This document shows positions 49,102 through 58,001 of a DNA stretch of 64,000 nt, piece by piece (positions within the stretch are counted from its first letter, which is position 1; each line of letters starts with the position of its first letter). This stretch comes from Sinorhizobium garamanticum (GTDB lineage Bacteria > Pseudomonadota > Alphaproteobacteria > Rhizobiales > Rhizobiaceae): positions 310,001-374,000 of the forward strand of contig NZ_CP120375.1 in the NCBI RefSeq assembly GCF_029892065.1. Direction: 5' to 3'. The translations under genes and the position numbers were made by a program. The notes under the pieces are model-generated. The model made no database searches. It was not told the origin of the DNA and saw only the letters and a program-made list of their open reading frames with translations.

Positions 49102-50814
49102 CTAGCGAGTATGCATTGTATCTTTGAGATATTCGGCGAGCCGAAGGGAAAGTGCGCACACTGTTAACGTCGGATTCGCCGCTGCTCCTGTCGGAAAAAC
49201 CGCGCTGCTGGCAACAAATAGATTTTTGTGGGAATGTGCCATGCAATTCGCATCTACTGCCGACGTCTTTGGGTCGTTTCCCATGACAGTGGTGCCCATG
49301 ATATGACTGCCTCCGGCATCCGACGCTGTTCTGTCGTCTTGCATATGAATGCCGAACGCCGTTTGCTTGCAGCGTAATGCGCGAAAGATCTCTCGATGAA
49401 GGCGTGCTGCGGCCGCGATCCCATCGCGGCTGTATTTGTCGAGCCGGAAATGAATTTCCGGACGAGGCAAGCCAAGGCGGTCTTTCTCCGACGAGAGCCT
49501 AATCAAGTTAGACGGGTCTGGAAGCATTTCGATAACGCTCTGCAGTGCAAATTGTCGAGTTCCTATGCTGTGGACCGCATTGAACAAATGCTCACCGACA
49601 AGACCCTGCTGGTCGATTAACCCAATTAACGTGCCTCCGACCGCAGCGGAGGATAAAGCTCCATCACCGTAGGGGGCGCCATTAACGTTGCGCCAGCCGT
49701 CATTGCGCAGCGCGGTCCGAAATGCTGCCCGATCTGTCCGAAATGGACCGTCGCGAAGAATCTCTATTCCCGATGTGGATTGCGGTCCTCTGTAAGCAAA
49801 AATCGGATCAGGAACGACGGCCCAGGAGTGCTTCTCAGCATGATCCATAAGATTACACCCGACCAGACCACTTTCATTCGCCAAGCCAGCGGCATGTTGA
49901 TGGTTGGACTGCATCAGCAACTTCGGTGTCTCTATCCCGTTTGCAGCCAACACGAATATGCGGGCTTGGAGGCTTCCGGTCGAACCGTCGCTGTCCACGA
50001 ACCAAGCAGTAGTTACCCGGCCGTCGTTGGACGAGTCCAGTTTCGAGACAACCGCGCCCGCAAGCAGTTCCGCTCCGCGCAGCAATGCGCGTCGTAAATG
50101 CACTAAGGGATCGTATTTTGCGCCTACTGGGCAAAGTGGCACGCAGGACGAATAGCCTTCACAAAGTGGCCGGCCGTTATACCCGTCGATTGAGTTACGC
50201 GCTTGAGGAGTAGGGACAATACGGATTTCCTTGGACGCAAATTGCAAGCCCTTGATCCGAGCAATTGCGTATTGATCAGTGTAGCTCTGCGGAATAGCTG
50301 GCATGGGAAAGGGCTTACTTCTCGATGAATTCAAGGAGAGGTCGGCTTCCGGGCTGCCCGCCACGCCAATTGCTTCTTCAGCCATGCAGTACCATGGCTC
50401 CAAGTCAGCATAAGAGATCGGCCAGTCTTGCCCGCGACCATACGTCGTCCGCATGCGAAAGTCGTTCGGGCACATACGCAACGCTGTCCCCAGCCAAGCG
50501 AGGCCTGTTCCACCAGCAAGCCGCAGATATTGGCCTTCGAAACGGCCGGGTCCGGTAGCTCCTTGGATGAAGTATTCGGATTTATGTTCCCTATCTTGTG
50601 GGGGAAGGAGGTCCGCATATGGGGCGAAGATCTCGGCTTCATCCGAGTTGGCAAATGTCTCCCGTAGCCCTTGCCTGACGTGCCTCTCGTCTTCGACTGG
50701 CAAGCCAGCTTCGATTAACACAACATCCATGCCCGCTTCAGCCAATGAACTTGCGATCAGGGAGCCTGCGAATCCAGATCCGATTATCGCCACGTCGCGG
50801 AAGTCAGTGCTCAT
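49102..50814 (-). CDS. GMC-family FAD oxidoreductase (dehydrogenase large subunit)
   Basis: About 570 residues. The FAD motif is DVAIIGSGFAGSLIASSLAE. RLAGGTGLAWLGTALRMCPN and CEGYSSCVPLCPVGAKYDPL match the sugar and gluconate dehydrogenase flavoprotein subunits, the latter with a cysteine cluster. C-terminal SHIMGTTVMGNDPKTSAVDA and FPTGAAANPTLTVCALSLRL hold the active-site histidine and family ending. It overlaps a small-subunit gene by 11 bases, so a two-subunit dehydrogenase is expected. Likely oxidises an alcohol on a sugar or polyol-like intermediate. No signal peptide is seen. Confidence 0.87.
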   Translation of the reverse strand: MSTDFRDVAIIGSGFAGSLIASSLAEAGMDVVLIEAGLPVEDERHVRQGLRETFANSDEAEIFAPYADLLPPQDREHKSEYFIQGATGPGRFEGQYLRLAGGTGLAWLGTALRMCPNDFRMRTTYGRGQDWPISYADLEPWYCMAEEAIGVAGSPEADLSLNSSRSKPFPMPAIPQSYTDQYAIARIKGLQFASKEIRIVPTPQARNSIDGYNGRPLCEGYSSCVPLCPVGAKYDPLVHLRRALLRGAELLAGAVVSKLDSSNDGRVTTAWFVDSDGSTGSLQARIFVLAANGIETPKLLMQSNHQHAAGLANESGLVGCNLMDHAEKHSWAVVPDPIFAYRGPQSTSGIEILRDGPFRTDRAAFRTALRNDGWRNVNGAPYGDGALSSAAVGGTLIGLIDQQGLVGEHLFNAVHSIGTRQFALQSVIEMLPDPSNLIRLSSEKDRLGLPRPEIHFRLDKYSRDGIAAAARLHREIFRALRCKQTAFGIHMQDDRTASDAGGSHIMGTTVMGNDPKTSAVDANCMAHSHKNLFVASSAVFPTGAAANPTLTVCALSLRLAEYLKDTMHTR

Positions 50815-51277
50815 CCCGCCGCTCGTTTCGCTGGTCCGTCCGAGCACGGTCTCGCGGCCTTTCGGCCCAATCGCCAAACTCACCCTCACCGCGGGTCATA
50901 GGGGAATGAACCCCAAGCGCCTTCCAAACAAGCGCGTCCTCATGCTGCCTCCAACCGCAACGCTTCCAGTGTCCGTTGATGCGAATCGACCCCAAATAGA
51001 ACAGATAGAGGATCTGCTTGAGCGTTTCGGCGAACTCTCCATTGCTCCGAAGGGCTTGGCAGCGAAACGCGACATCCCCATCAGCGCATTCTGCGCGTAG
51101 TATTCTGTATGCGCTGAGTAGTCGATCAATATCGCCCACGGCAGCTCTTTCTGCTCTTAAAGTGGACAGATTGAGGGCGAGAAGCTGCGTGTCAAAGTCG
51201 TCGAACGCAGTAAGGTCGCAGACCAACAAGCTGAACAGGGCAATTTCCGATTCCGATGGCGAAGCGGTTAGGCTCAT
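50804..51277 (-). CDS. Sugar-dehydrogenase small (gamma) subunit-like protein
   Basis: A 157-residue protein: helical N-terminal part (LTASPSESEIALFSLLVCDL) and ETLKQILYLFYLGSIRINGH with EDALVWKALGVHSPMTRGEG, the ending seen in small subunits of membrane gluconate/sorbitol/fructose dehydrogenase complexes. The usual Tat signal peptide is missing, so it and its partner would stay in the cytoplasm. It overlaps both the upstream fusion gene (ATGA) and the downstream GMC gene. Assignment rests on this ending and the neighbour. Confidence 0.65.
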   Translation of the reverse strand: MSLTASPSESEIALFSLLVCDLTAFDDFDTQLLALNLSTLRAERAAVGDIDRLLSAYRILRAECADGDVAFRCQALRSNGEFAETLKQILYLFYLGSIRINGHWKRCGWRQHEDALVWKALGVHSPMTRGEGEFGDWAERPRDRARTDQRNERRDEH

Positions 51278-53304
51278 GTAGCGGTTCTCCTATCGAGTCT
51301 CTTAAGATCGGGAATTTCGCGGAGACATGCTCGGAAGGCATCGAGGAAATCGTCGACGTGAAGTATTGTCATTGATGTCGAGATACTCCCCCAGAAAGGG
51401 GCTGCTACATAGAAGCCGCGTTCAAGCATGCCGGCGTGCAGCCGTCGCAGGGCCTCGCTCTCCGCGACATCATGATAGGCTTCGCGATATGACAATGGTC
51501 GGGCCTGCTTTGAATGGAATCGAAACAGGGATCCGGCCCCTTGCACTGTAATAGCTATGCCCGCCTGGGCAGCAGACTCCTCCGCTTGTTGACGGAGGTA
51601 GTTACCAAGTTCGTCGATCCGCTCAATTTCGGACACCGTCAACGCGGTAAGTGCAGCGCGACCGGCGGCCATCGTAAGTGCGTTCGCTGAAAACGTTCCA
51701 CCTTGAGGTACTGGGGCACTATCCTGCGGAGCGAAAGCTTCCATAGTCGCTGAGCGCCCGCCTACTACGCCGATAGGTAATCCGCCCCCTACGACCTTGC
51801 CCAATGTCACGAAATCAGGCTCGAGCCCTCTCGCTGCAGAAGCACCGTGGTAGCCAAGTCGAAAGCAGACAACCTCGTCGCTGATCAACAAAATCCCATG
51901 CTGTCGCGCAGTGTCCTGTAGCATGGCCAGATAGTCGGGATTGAGCGGGATCATGCCCGCGGCGCAGGGAAGCACATCGACAATGATGCAGGCGAGGTCG
52001 GAACGATGCTGCTCAATAATTGTCCTTGATCGTTGGGTGTCGTTGAGTGGCAAAACGACGACTTCCTCGCATACATTTGGGGGCGTATTGGAATACGGTG
52101 GATTTGAGTTCGGGAAGTCAGCTCCCCAATTTTCCGGGCAGTTGCGTGCGCTCACCTCAGCCCAATCGTAAGTACCATGAAAAGCTCCCTCGAGCTTTGC
52201 TAGGCGAGTACGGTTGGTCATGGCTCTGGCCGCTTTTATCGCGAACATTACGGCTTCGGTCCCACTGTTCAAGAAGCGAACACGCTCAATGGCAGGAATA
52301 CGCTCGCAAATCGCCTGTGCGAGATCGATGTCAGCTACCGTTGGATTGCCAAAACAAGTGCCACGCTCCAGTTGAGAAGCAATAGCTCCGACGGTTTCCG
52401 GGTGCCGATGACCGTGGATCAATGTCGAAAAATTGCTGTGAAAATCAACATAGCTGTTCCCGTCGGCATCTTGTATGCGTGCGCCCTCTCCCGCGTGCGC
52501 GTAGATGGACAGACCATCATTTCTCTTACCAATTGGAACTGTTCCTACCGAAACTCTGGTAACGCCGGCCGGATATAGGCCCCGAGCGCGCTCGGTGAGT
52601 GCCCGAGACTGGCTGAAACGACTACGTGGCTGTTCGTGACCTTTACGGATTTGCACAAGCCTATAGGTCGCTGTCCTAGTCTGTTGCGCTCCCTTAACTA
52701 GTATGGATGCTTCAAGCCGGTTTTGGCATACGATCTCTGAAAGGATGTCATCGCGGGCGTAGCTGCCGAAACCCATGATTATCCGGCCATCGTTCGTAAG
52801 CCAGTCCGGCCCCTCTGATAAGAACCTCCGTAGCAAAGTATATCCGGCGTCGATGATCCCACGTTCAAGATCGTTTTCATATTCAAAGCCGTCGGGGGCG
52901 AACTGGCTGGGGAAATTCCAGAAAATGATATCAAATTGTCGTTTAGGCCGCACATTAGAGAAAACGTCGCTTTCGAAAGCTTTAAGATTAGAGATGTTGT
53001 TGCGGACTGCATTTTCAATCGTGTTGGCGACTGCGCGGGCGTTTATATCAACGGACGTCACAGATCTGGCCCCCGCTCTCGCGAGGTGCAGGCTAGGCAG
53101 GCCAAACCCGCACCCGATTTCTAGGACATCTAGTCCTTGAACCGGGGGGAAATTCTCAGTCGCCCATCGCCAGCCACCGAACTCTTCTGGAGGAAAAACT
53201 CCTTCATGCACAACCAAGTCTAACCCAAACTCGGTCATGAGGAACGGAAAACTACGTTTTTGGCTTGCGGCCAGAGTCTCTCTGATTCCTTCTACAGTCA
53301 TCAT
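51274..53304 (-). CDS. Methyltransferase fused to class III aminotransferase (GSA aminomutase-like)
   Basis: A 676-residue two-domain protein. Residues about 1-230 are a Rossmann methyltransferase: LDVLEIGCGFGLPSLHLARA (SAM motif I), VTSVDINARAVANTIENAVR (acidic residue) and FDIIFWNFPSQF, reminiscent of the N-P-P-Y motif of PrmA/HemK-like N-methyltransferases. Residues about 240-676 are a PLP fold of the glutamate-1-semialdehyde aminomutase group: RVRFLNSGTEAVMFAIKAAR, LISDEVVCFRLGYHGASAAR (PLP aspartate) and VTLGKVVGGGLPIGVVGGR (PLP lysine). Both active sites look intact. It overlaps the neighbours by four bases on each side. I know no characterised enzyme with this order; joint action on one substrate is inference. 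Confidence 0.88.
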   Translation of the reverse strand: MMTVEGIRETLAASQKRSFPFLMTEFGLDLVVHEGVFPPEEFGGWRWATENFPPVQGLDVLEIGCGFGLPSLHLARAGARSVTSVDINARAVANTIENAVRNNISNLKAFESDVFSNVRPKRQFDIIFWNFPSQFAPDGFEYENDLERGIIDAGYTLLRRFLSEGPDWLTNDGRIIMGFGSYARDDILSEIVCQNRLEASILVKGAQQTRTATYRLVQIRKGHEQPRSRFSQSRALTERARGLYPAGVTRVSVGTVPIGKRNDGLSIYAHAGEGARIQDADGNSYVDFHSNFSTLIHGHRHPETVGAIASQLERGTCFGNPTVADIDLAQAICERIPAIERVRFLNSGTEAVMFAIKAARAMTNRTRLAKLEGAFHGTYDWAEVSARNCPENWGADFPNSNPPYSNTPPNVCEEVVVLPLNDTQRSRTIIEQHRSDLACIIVDVLPCAAGMIPLNPDYLAMLQDTARQHGILLISDEVVCFRLGYHGASAARGLEPDFVTLGKVVGGGLPIGVVGGRSATMEAFAPQDSAPVPQGGTFSANALTMAAGRAALTALTVSEIERIDELGNYLRQQAEESAAQAGIAITVQGAGSLFRFHSKQARPLSYREAYHDVAESEALRRLHAGMLERGFYVAAPFWGSISTSMTILHVDDFLDAFRACLREIPDLKRLDRRTAT

Positions 53305-53855
53305 TTGAGGCCTCCCTGTGGCCAGGTACACCAGCTTCGTGTCATGGTTGGCGTTCTCAATTCCAACGCGGCGAGCTGAGATTCGAAGCAAGCGATGTCA
53401 AGCTCGGTCTCCATGCAAGATTCCTTGCGGAGAAGGCAAAGAAGATCCTCGCGGTGCTTGGCTAGGCGATCGTGTTTGTACATCTCAATTTTGCGTGCCA
53501 CGATGGCCGTATAGTTGGCGCGCACACCGATGGTCGGATCAGAAATAAGAGGCATTGGCCTCTCCGACTCTAGAACCCAGTTGATCTTTACGGTTCCTTG
53601 CGCATGGGCAAAGGTTCTTTCGAGTTCGCTAGACGAAACCTTTGACTCAATTGCCACGAACCCCGATCGTGTCAGAACGTTGGTGTCCTGCCCGATCGCA
53701 TGTTCAAAAGCGACTTGTTGAAGGTGATGGATATCAATGTCGTTCGGAATTCGCTTTAGGAGATGAGCGATGACGCTGCTGCCTGCGAGCCAACTCTCTT
53801 CTGACCGATTAGGCGCCATCGCCGTGAGCGCACTGCATAATACACGCGACATCAT
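53301..53855 (-). CDS. Nucleotidyltransferase-like protein
   Basis: About 184 residues. SWLAGSSVIAHLLKRIPNDI and DIDIHHLQQVAFEHA fit the G-S-x(n)-D-x-D layout of the pol-beta/AbiEii-like nucleotidyltransferase fold, with the DID pair as metal ligands. The rest (ARKIEMYKHDRLAKHREDLL) resembles the DUF1814-type C-terminal helices where a lysine and HxxD follow. The start at 53855 follows GGGAGG and overlaps the NDK-like stop. In a biosynthetic operon it may nucleotidylate a substrate or a carrier, unlike the toxin-antitoxin role of relatives. Weak but suggestive. Confidence 0.55.
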   Translation of the reverse strand: MMSRVLCSALTAMAPNRSEESWLAGSSVIAHLLKRIPNDIDIHHLQQVAFEHAIGQDTNVLTRSGFVAIESKVSSSELERTFAHAQGTVKINWVLESERPMPLISDPTIGVRANYTAIVARKIEMYKHDRLAKHREDLLCLLRKESCMETELDIACFESQLAALELRTPTMTRSWCTWPQGGLK

Positions 53856-54634
53856 GCTCCCTCCCATGCGGGCGACGCGTGGATGAGTGAGTTCCAGCAA
53901 GGCATGGCAAGAAGGCCCGCTTCGAGCAGAAGGCGGTCCCAGGCTGAAAGTCCGCCTACTCTGTTGAGGAGGTCTTTGAGGCTGGCAACCTCACCTGCGA
54001 GAAATCCTTGGATTGTTTCCAGCATTCCGCAGCCCACGGCGAGCGCTTCCGCCTGCTCGAACGCAGCGCGTGCGTTCGCAACAGCATCGTCGCCTATGTT
54101 ATAGATGTCGGAATGAGGTGCTTGGGTATTCCCCAAGCTTGTAAGCAGCACGCGGAATGACGAGTGTGAAATCCGGCCGGAATTGAGCGCCTTCCAACTA
54201 GCCTCACCCGTCCCGGTGGAGTGAGCGCGAAGAATTCTGAGTTCCTCGCGCATCAAGCTCTCGCTGTCGCTCACGTGGACAAGGTTCGTGACTGGATTAT
54301 CGCAGTAAAAGCGACTGCGAATGGTTCCTTTGGCTGATTGGGCAGGCTGGGCCTTGCCCTTCAGATTTTGAAGGTATGATAAAGCTTCGTCCCCGATCCA
54401 CAGTGTTGCACACACCGGGCGCATGTCGAAAAGGTCCAGCACGAGCGGCCAGTGTTTCGCGTGGGTTGATCCCGTAAGGGAGTAGAATGCTTCAATGGAA
54501 CTGCGACTGTGGACGGCAAAGAATCGTTTACCAGGCTCCAGCCTTCCTTCACGGGTGATAAATTGATCAAGTTTGCTCGTCAGGCCGGATCTTGCGACCT
54601 CGGGTCCATACACGGTTAAGCCCACCGACGCCAT
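53852..54634 (-). CDS. NDK-like domain protein with an unknown C-terminal half
   Basis: A 260-residue protein. Residues about 20-145 resemble nucleoside-diphosphate kinase: FYSLTGSTHAKHWPLVLDLF, RPVCATLWIGDEALSYLQNL, AKGTIRSRFYCDNPVTNLVH and VSDSESLMREELRIL. The catalytic histidine sits in NLVHVSDSES (NDKs have N-x-V-H-G-S-D-S), so phosphotransfer may be retained, although the N-terminal KPD lysine region is not clear. The last ~110 residues have no recognised family. It starts directly after the kinase gene's stop. Likely raises a phosphate ester to a diphosphate or triphosphate, by inference. Confidence 0.7.
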   Translation of the reverse strand: MASVGLTVYGPEVARSGLTSKLDQFITREGRLEPGKRFFAVHSRSSIEAFYSLTGSTHAKHWPLVLDLFDMRPVCATLWIGDEALSYLQNLKGKAQPAQSAKGTIRSRFYCDNPVTNLVHVSDSESLMREELRILRAHSTGTGEASWKALNSGRISHSSFRVLLTSLGNTQAPHSDIYNIGDDAVANARAAFEQAEALAVGCGMLETIQGFLAGEVASLKDLLNRVGGLSAWDRLLLEAGLLAMPCWNSLIHASPAWEGA

Positions 54635-55432
54635 TTACGCTGCTCCCCTCCCAGTCTGCACTGGCTGTTCCCGCTGTGAGGGGTTCCTAATAAGGGTGCC
54701 GGTTACTTTGCGTCCTTCAAGCCAATCACCCAATCGCTGCGGAAATGCACCATTCAGCACGGCACCCGAGAGACCTCGTTCTGCCATAAAGTGAGCCGCA
54801 CATGCGTCGATCGACGTGTGACCGAGGCGCGCCAACTCATCAGAAGCAACTTCGGACATCAGCGCTGCAGGTTGATCTGTTCTGCCGTTCCGGTAGACGC
54901 CATCAACGTCTGTCAGAATCGCGAGTTTCTCGGTATTTGTCAGCCATGCAACCCAGGCGGCGATCGAATCGGAAGTGATATCCCAGCTCCACTCAACCGG
55001 GTCGAGTGCAAAAAGGATCCGAGAAGGTAGCAACACGGGAATCTTACCTTCCTTGATAAGCAACCGGCACTCGCCTAGGGTCGAGCACGCAGCTAGGTTC
55101 GATGAGAATGCTGGATCGGTAATCATGTATCCCGTCTGGTCCTGTGCGAGCGCACATGCATGATGTGCGGTAAACGCCGCGAGAGGATGTGCTGCGTCTA
55201 CCGCCTCTATGACCTTGTCCGGAAGACCGCCTCCGGGGACAACCAAGATTCGGTGACCGGCGCTACGGACGTGCTCAAGTCCAGCGAGAACCGTTCTGCA
55301 GGTCTCCAGATTGCGCATGAGACTTCCGCCGAACTTCACCACTGCGGAAATGCCATAAGGAGGAAACCCATTCGAAGCTGGTTCCATCTTTCCCTCGCCC
55401 TTGAATCTCCTATGCGGCTGTCGCAACCTCAC
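54635..55432 (-). CDS. Amino-acid-kinase-family kinase (MfnE-like)
   Basis: About 250-265 residues. AVVKFGGSLMRNLETCRTVL and VVPGGGLPDKVIEAVDAAHP are the phosphate-binding glycines, EWSWDITSDSIAAWVAWL and LAILTDVDGVYRNGRTDQPA the nucleotide and substrate regions. The WSWDITSDSIAAW stretch resembles MfnE, which phosphorylates a phosphate group, and not aspartokinase or acetylglutamate kinase. Start is GTG 55432 (4-base overlap with the DegT gene, GGAAGGGG upstream) or ATG 55387 (GAGGGAA). It probably phosphorylates a small hydroxy or phosphate compound. Confidence 0.8.
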   Translation of the reverse strand: MRLRQPHRRFKGEGKMEPASNGFPPYGISAVVKFGGSLMRNLETCRTVLAGLEHVRSAGHRILVVPGGGLPDKVIEAVDAAHPLAAFTAHHACALAQDQTGYMITDPAFSSNLAACSTLGECRLLIKEGKIPVLLPSRILFALDPVEWSWDITSDSIAAWVAWLTNTEKLAILTDVDGVYRNGRTDQPAALMSEVASDELARLGHTSIDACAAHFMAERGLSGAVLNGAFPQRLGDWLEGRKVTGTLIRNPSQREQPVQTGRGAA

Positions 55433-56696
55433 GCACCCCTTCCGAGGATTTTAGGAAGGGCACTCCATATCTTGTGAAAGGCGTCAGCGTAGAGTTTCAT
55501 AATTTCGGCGTCGTTCGGTGGAGCGATCTCCGAAACGCAGAACATTGTGTCCAAAAGCCTCATGGTGTTCGGAAAATCGGCTGCATTCCATCTTCCGCAC
55601 ACTGCGGGTAAGTATTCGAATACAGGTCGCGTGAGCCAAACCAAAACCGGTACGCCCTCTGCCCGAAGCAGCTCAACTATAAAATCTCTACCAGCAGAGG
55701 CCTGGAAAAAGCCCAACATTTCTGGTTCGAGCCGCAGAGGAAAGTTAAGCATTGATTGGTTATGGTCCGTAGGATCGAATAGAGGCGACAGCCCGGGAAG
55801 ATCCCTGATCATCTGCCATAGAGTCGTCGCATTACTTCTCCGCTTCTGGAGTTGCTGGTCTAAGCTCTTGATGCGCGATCCTGCTATCGCCGCAGAGAAA
55901 ACGTTTGGCCGATAGTTGTAGCCCTGGGAGTAAGCTGAAAATAGTCGCGCTCCACTCCGAGATGAACTTGTCAATGAAACATGGTCGACATGCTCGATGA
56001 GGCCAAGGTCCTTCGTGAGAACGAAACCTAGTTCTCCCGCTCCAAGATGTTTGGCGCCATTTCCCGACAACGCGAGGGCGTCGCTCTCAAGGTACACACC
56101 ATCCACGATATCCTTCACGGCACCGATTGACTGGCACACGTCATCGATGATTGCTATCCCTCGGCTCCGGGCTGCAGCCCGCGTTCTCGGGGCGCGAATA
56201 TTGTTGCCAAATAGGTGTGTAACAAGGACCGCCGCCACATCCGATCCCATAGTGTCGGCTGCTGCTTCGTCGTCAATACCGGCAAGCGTTAGATCAACAT
56301 CGACGAATCTCGGCTCTAGGCCGCTGATCGAGATCGGGCCAACCGCCCCTGGCCAGTTGAGCGCTGCAGTAACGACGTGGTGTCCTCGATCTTTGTAGTA
56401 ATCGATTTCAACGTGTATTGCCGCAGTGCCGCTGCCGACCGCCCGTGTTGTCCAATTTCCTGCCCAGTTCGTGAAGCGCCGCTCAAGGTCAGTAACAACC
56501 GAATGATTGACCCGATGATACCTGCCGCTATCCACAACTGCCCCAAGGGCCTTCAAATGCTTCCTTTTGCGGCCGGCCACGGCGTAATCCGTCCCGGAGC
56601 GACGACAGGGTTTCCGCCGAAAAGTGCGACAGATGCTCCAAGTCGATCCTTAGCCCTTGAGGAAGCATTCAAGTCCAAACTGACATACTTGTTCAT
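55429..56696 (-). CDS. DegT/DnrJ/EryC1 aminotransferase, frameshift near its N-terminus
   Basis: The main frame (from about 56555) gives GAVVDSGRYHRVNHSVVTDL, RAVGSGTAAIHVEIDYYKDR, AIIDDVCQSIGAVKDIVDGV (PLP aspartate) and LALSGNGAKHLGAGELGFVL with the PLP lysine. The true start is probably ATG 56696, with GGAGGG six bases upstream; that frame encodes MNKYVSLDLNASSR and LFGGNPVVAPGRITPWPAAK, the usual DegT N-terminus, but hits TGA just past ATTT. One missing T in the coding-strand run at 56555-56557 (AAA on the plus strand) would join the frames. A GTG at 56580 would give a protein lacking this region and has no ribosome-binding site. It may be a sequencing error or a real lesion. Confidence 0.8.
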
Positions 56697-57412
56697 TCAG
56701 GCCCTCCATTAGATCACACACCGCTGCCGACATTGCTCTCAGGGCAAGTTGGCCAACTGGTTGCCGTCGGGACAGGAACATAGGTCCAGCTACGGATTGA
56801 GATCACTGGCAGTCCTCCAGGCCCATATTTCGTCTCATCCCCGCCGGCCCGTTCTCGTTTTCCCCCAGTCCCCCTCAGCTGCTCAGGCTTCAGGGAGGGG
56901 CAGCGTCGTTTGCCGGAGGGCCGGGGCACCGAGGTTCTTCGCATCGCCGTCAGGCTCCGCGGAGGCCCGCGCTTCCGTCAATGCTGCGAATCACGCCAGG
57001 TAGGACGCGTTGGGGTGTATTGCCAGCGCCTGGCAAGCCCTGTCCTGTATGTCAATGTTGTTTCTCCAGTACCCAGAACATGGGAAGCCATGCACCTGCG
57101 GTCTCTCGACAAAGAAACTGCAAAAGGCGTGCCAAGGGCGCAAAAATCGCGTCCAAAAAAATACTTGTGCACGTTATGCAATGGCTTCAATGAAAATGTG
57201 GCAGGACGCAAAGCGGCACAGCGCCGTGTCGCGGATTTCACAAAACCCACAGGAGGTGTCGGATGCCGAACGATCTTCGTGGAATGGCGTGTGAACGTGT
57301 GAGCAGGTATGCTATGCGAAATTTCGCTTAACGAAAATGTCCTAACCGTCAGTCAGGGCGCACATGGCGCCGCTCGACCTGTCGTCTTCGAAGAGCCGGA
57401 TGGCGACGGCTA
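56697..57412. other. No recognisable gene; 5' flank of the operon
   Basis: The minus-strand operon promoter should lie in the part next to 56700. Open frames here are short and unlike any family I know. Sequence next to 57000-57300 is AT-richer. Nothing else supported. Confidence 0.4.
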
Positions 57413-58001
57413 ATGGAAGCACGACGCGTGTATTTTTTGCACCGTGTGTCTGTCGGGAGTCAGGCCAATGATCCTGACGTCGGCGCCGTGAGTGAGGTCG
57501 GCATCAAGTCGGTCCACAATGCCATCGATAAACGGATCATCGGAAGCCGCTTTTCCGGTCACCGAAGCCGCACGATCACTGATAACGATCTGCTTCGTCT
57601 GAAGCTTTGGTACGGCGTCGGGTCGATCCTTTCGGCCGACCGCCGAAAACGCCTCTTCGACGCCATCGACGAAAATCCTGGCGCCGAGACGGTCAGGGCA
57701 GACGACTATTTGATTGTCGACGTCGCGCGCGCAAGGGAACAGCTCGCGACCCGTGCCGATGCTCGTTGCGAAGCTGAGGATCTCGTTCATAGGTCCAAAG
57801 GTGTGCTCGGCCGTGAACCGGTGTTCAAAGGCACGTATTCCCGTGCGGTTGATCGCCGTCATGAAAGCCCAGGGAGCCACGACCGAGGACATCGTCGAAG
57901 GATATCCTCCGCTCACGGCACACATGGTCGAGCTTGCGGAGATTTGGGCTGCGGCTCATCCCGCTCGGGGACGGCCGAAAAGGCTTCAGAGCAGAGGCTA
58001 A
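57413..58001 (+). pseudogene. DUF433-family antitoxin, frameshifted
   Basis: The first frame carries VSEVGIKSVHNAIDKRII and LFDAIDENPGAETVRADDYL, the MerR-like N-terminal part, and DLVHRSKGVLGREPVFKGT. It then continues in a second frame with RIPVRLIAVMKAQGATTEDI and VEGYPPLTAHMVELAEIWAA, the DUF433 core. The join is at about 57834: loss of one CG from an expected ACGCGT accounts for the shift. DUF433 antitoxins pair with DUF5615 PIN-like toxins; a scrap at 58069 (VKFLIDG) might be the start of one. Inactive as read. Confidence 0.7.

Noticed and set aside
55429..56696. MosB-type rhizopine aminotransferase identity for the DegT gene
   Set aside because: Both are DegT-fold enzymes, but no mosA-, mosC- or moc-like genes are nearby and the local motifs do not allow that specific assignment.
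57410..57925. Minus-strand frame of 171 codons opposite the DUF433 region
   Set aside because: The plus strand has clear DUF433 protein similarity across the same bases; the minus frame has no recognisable family.
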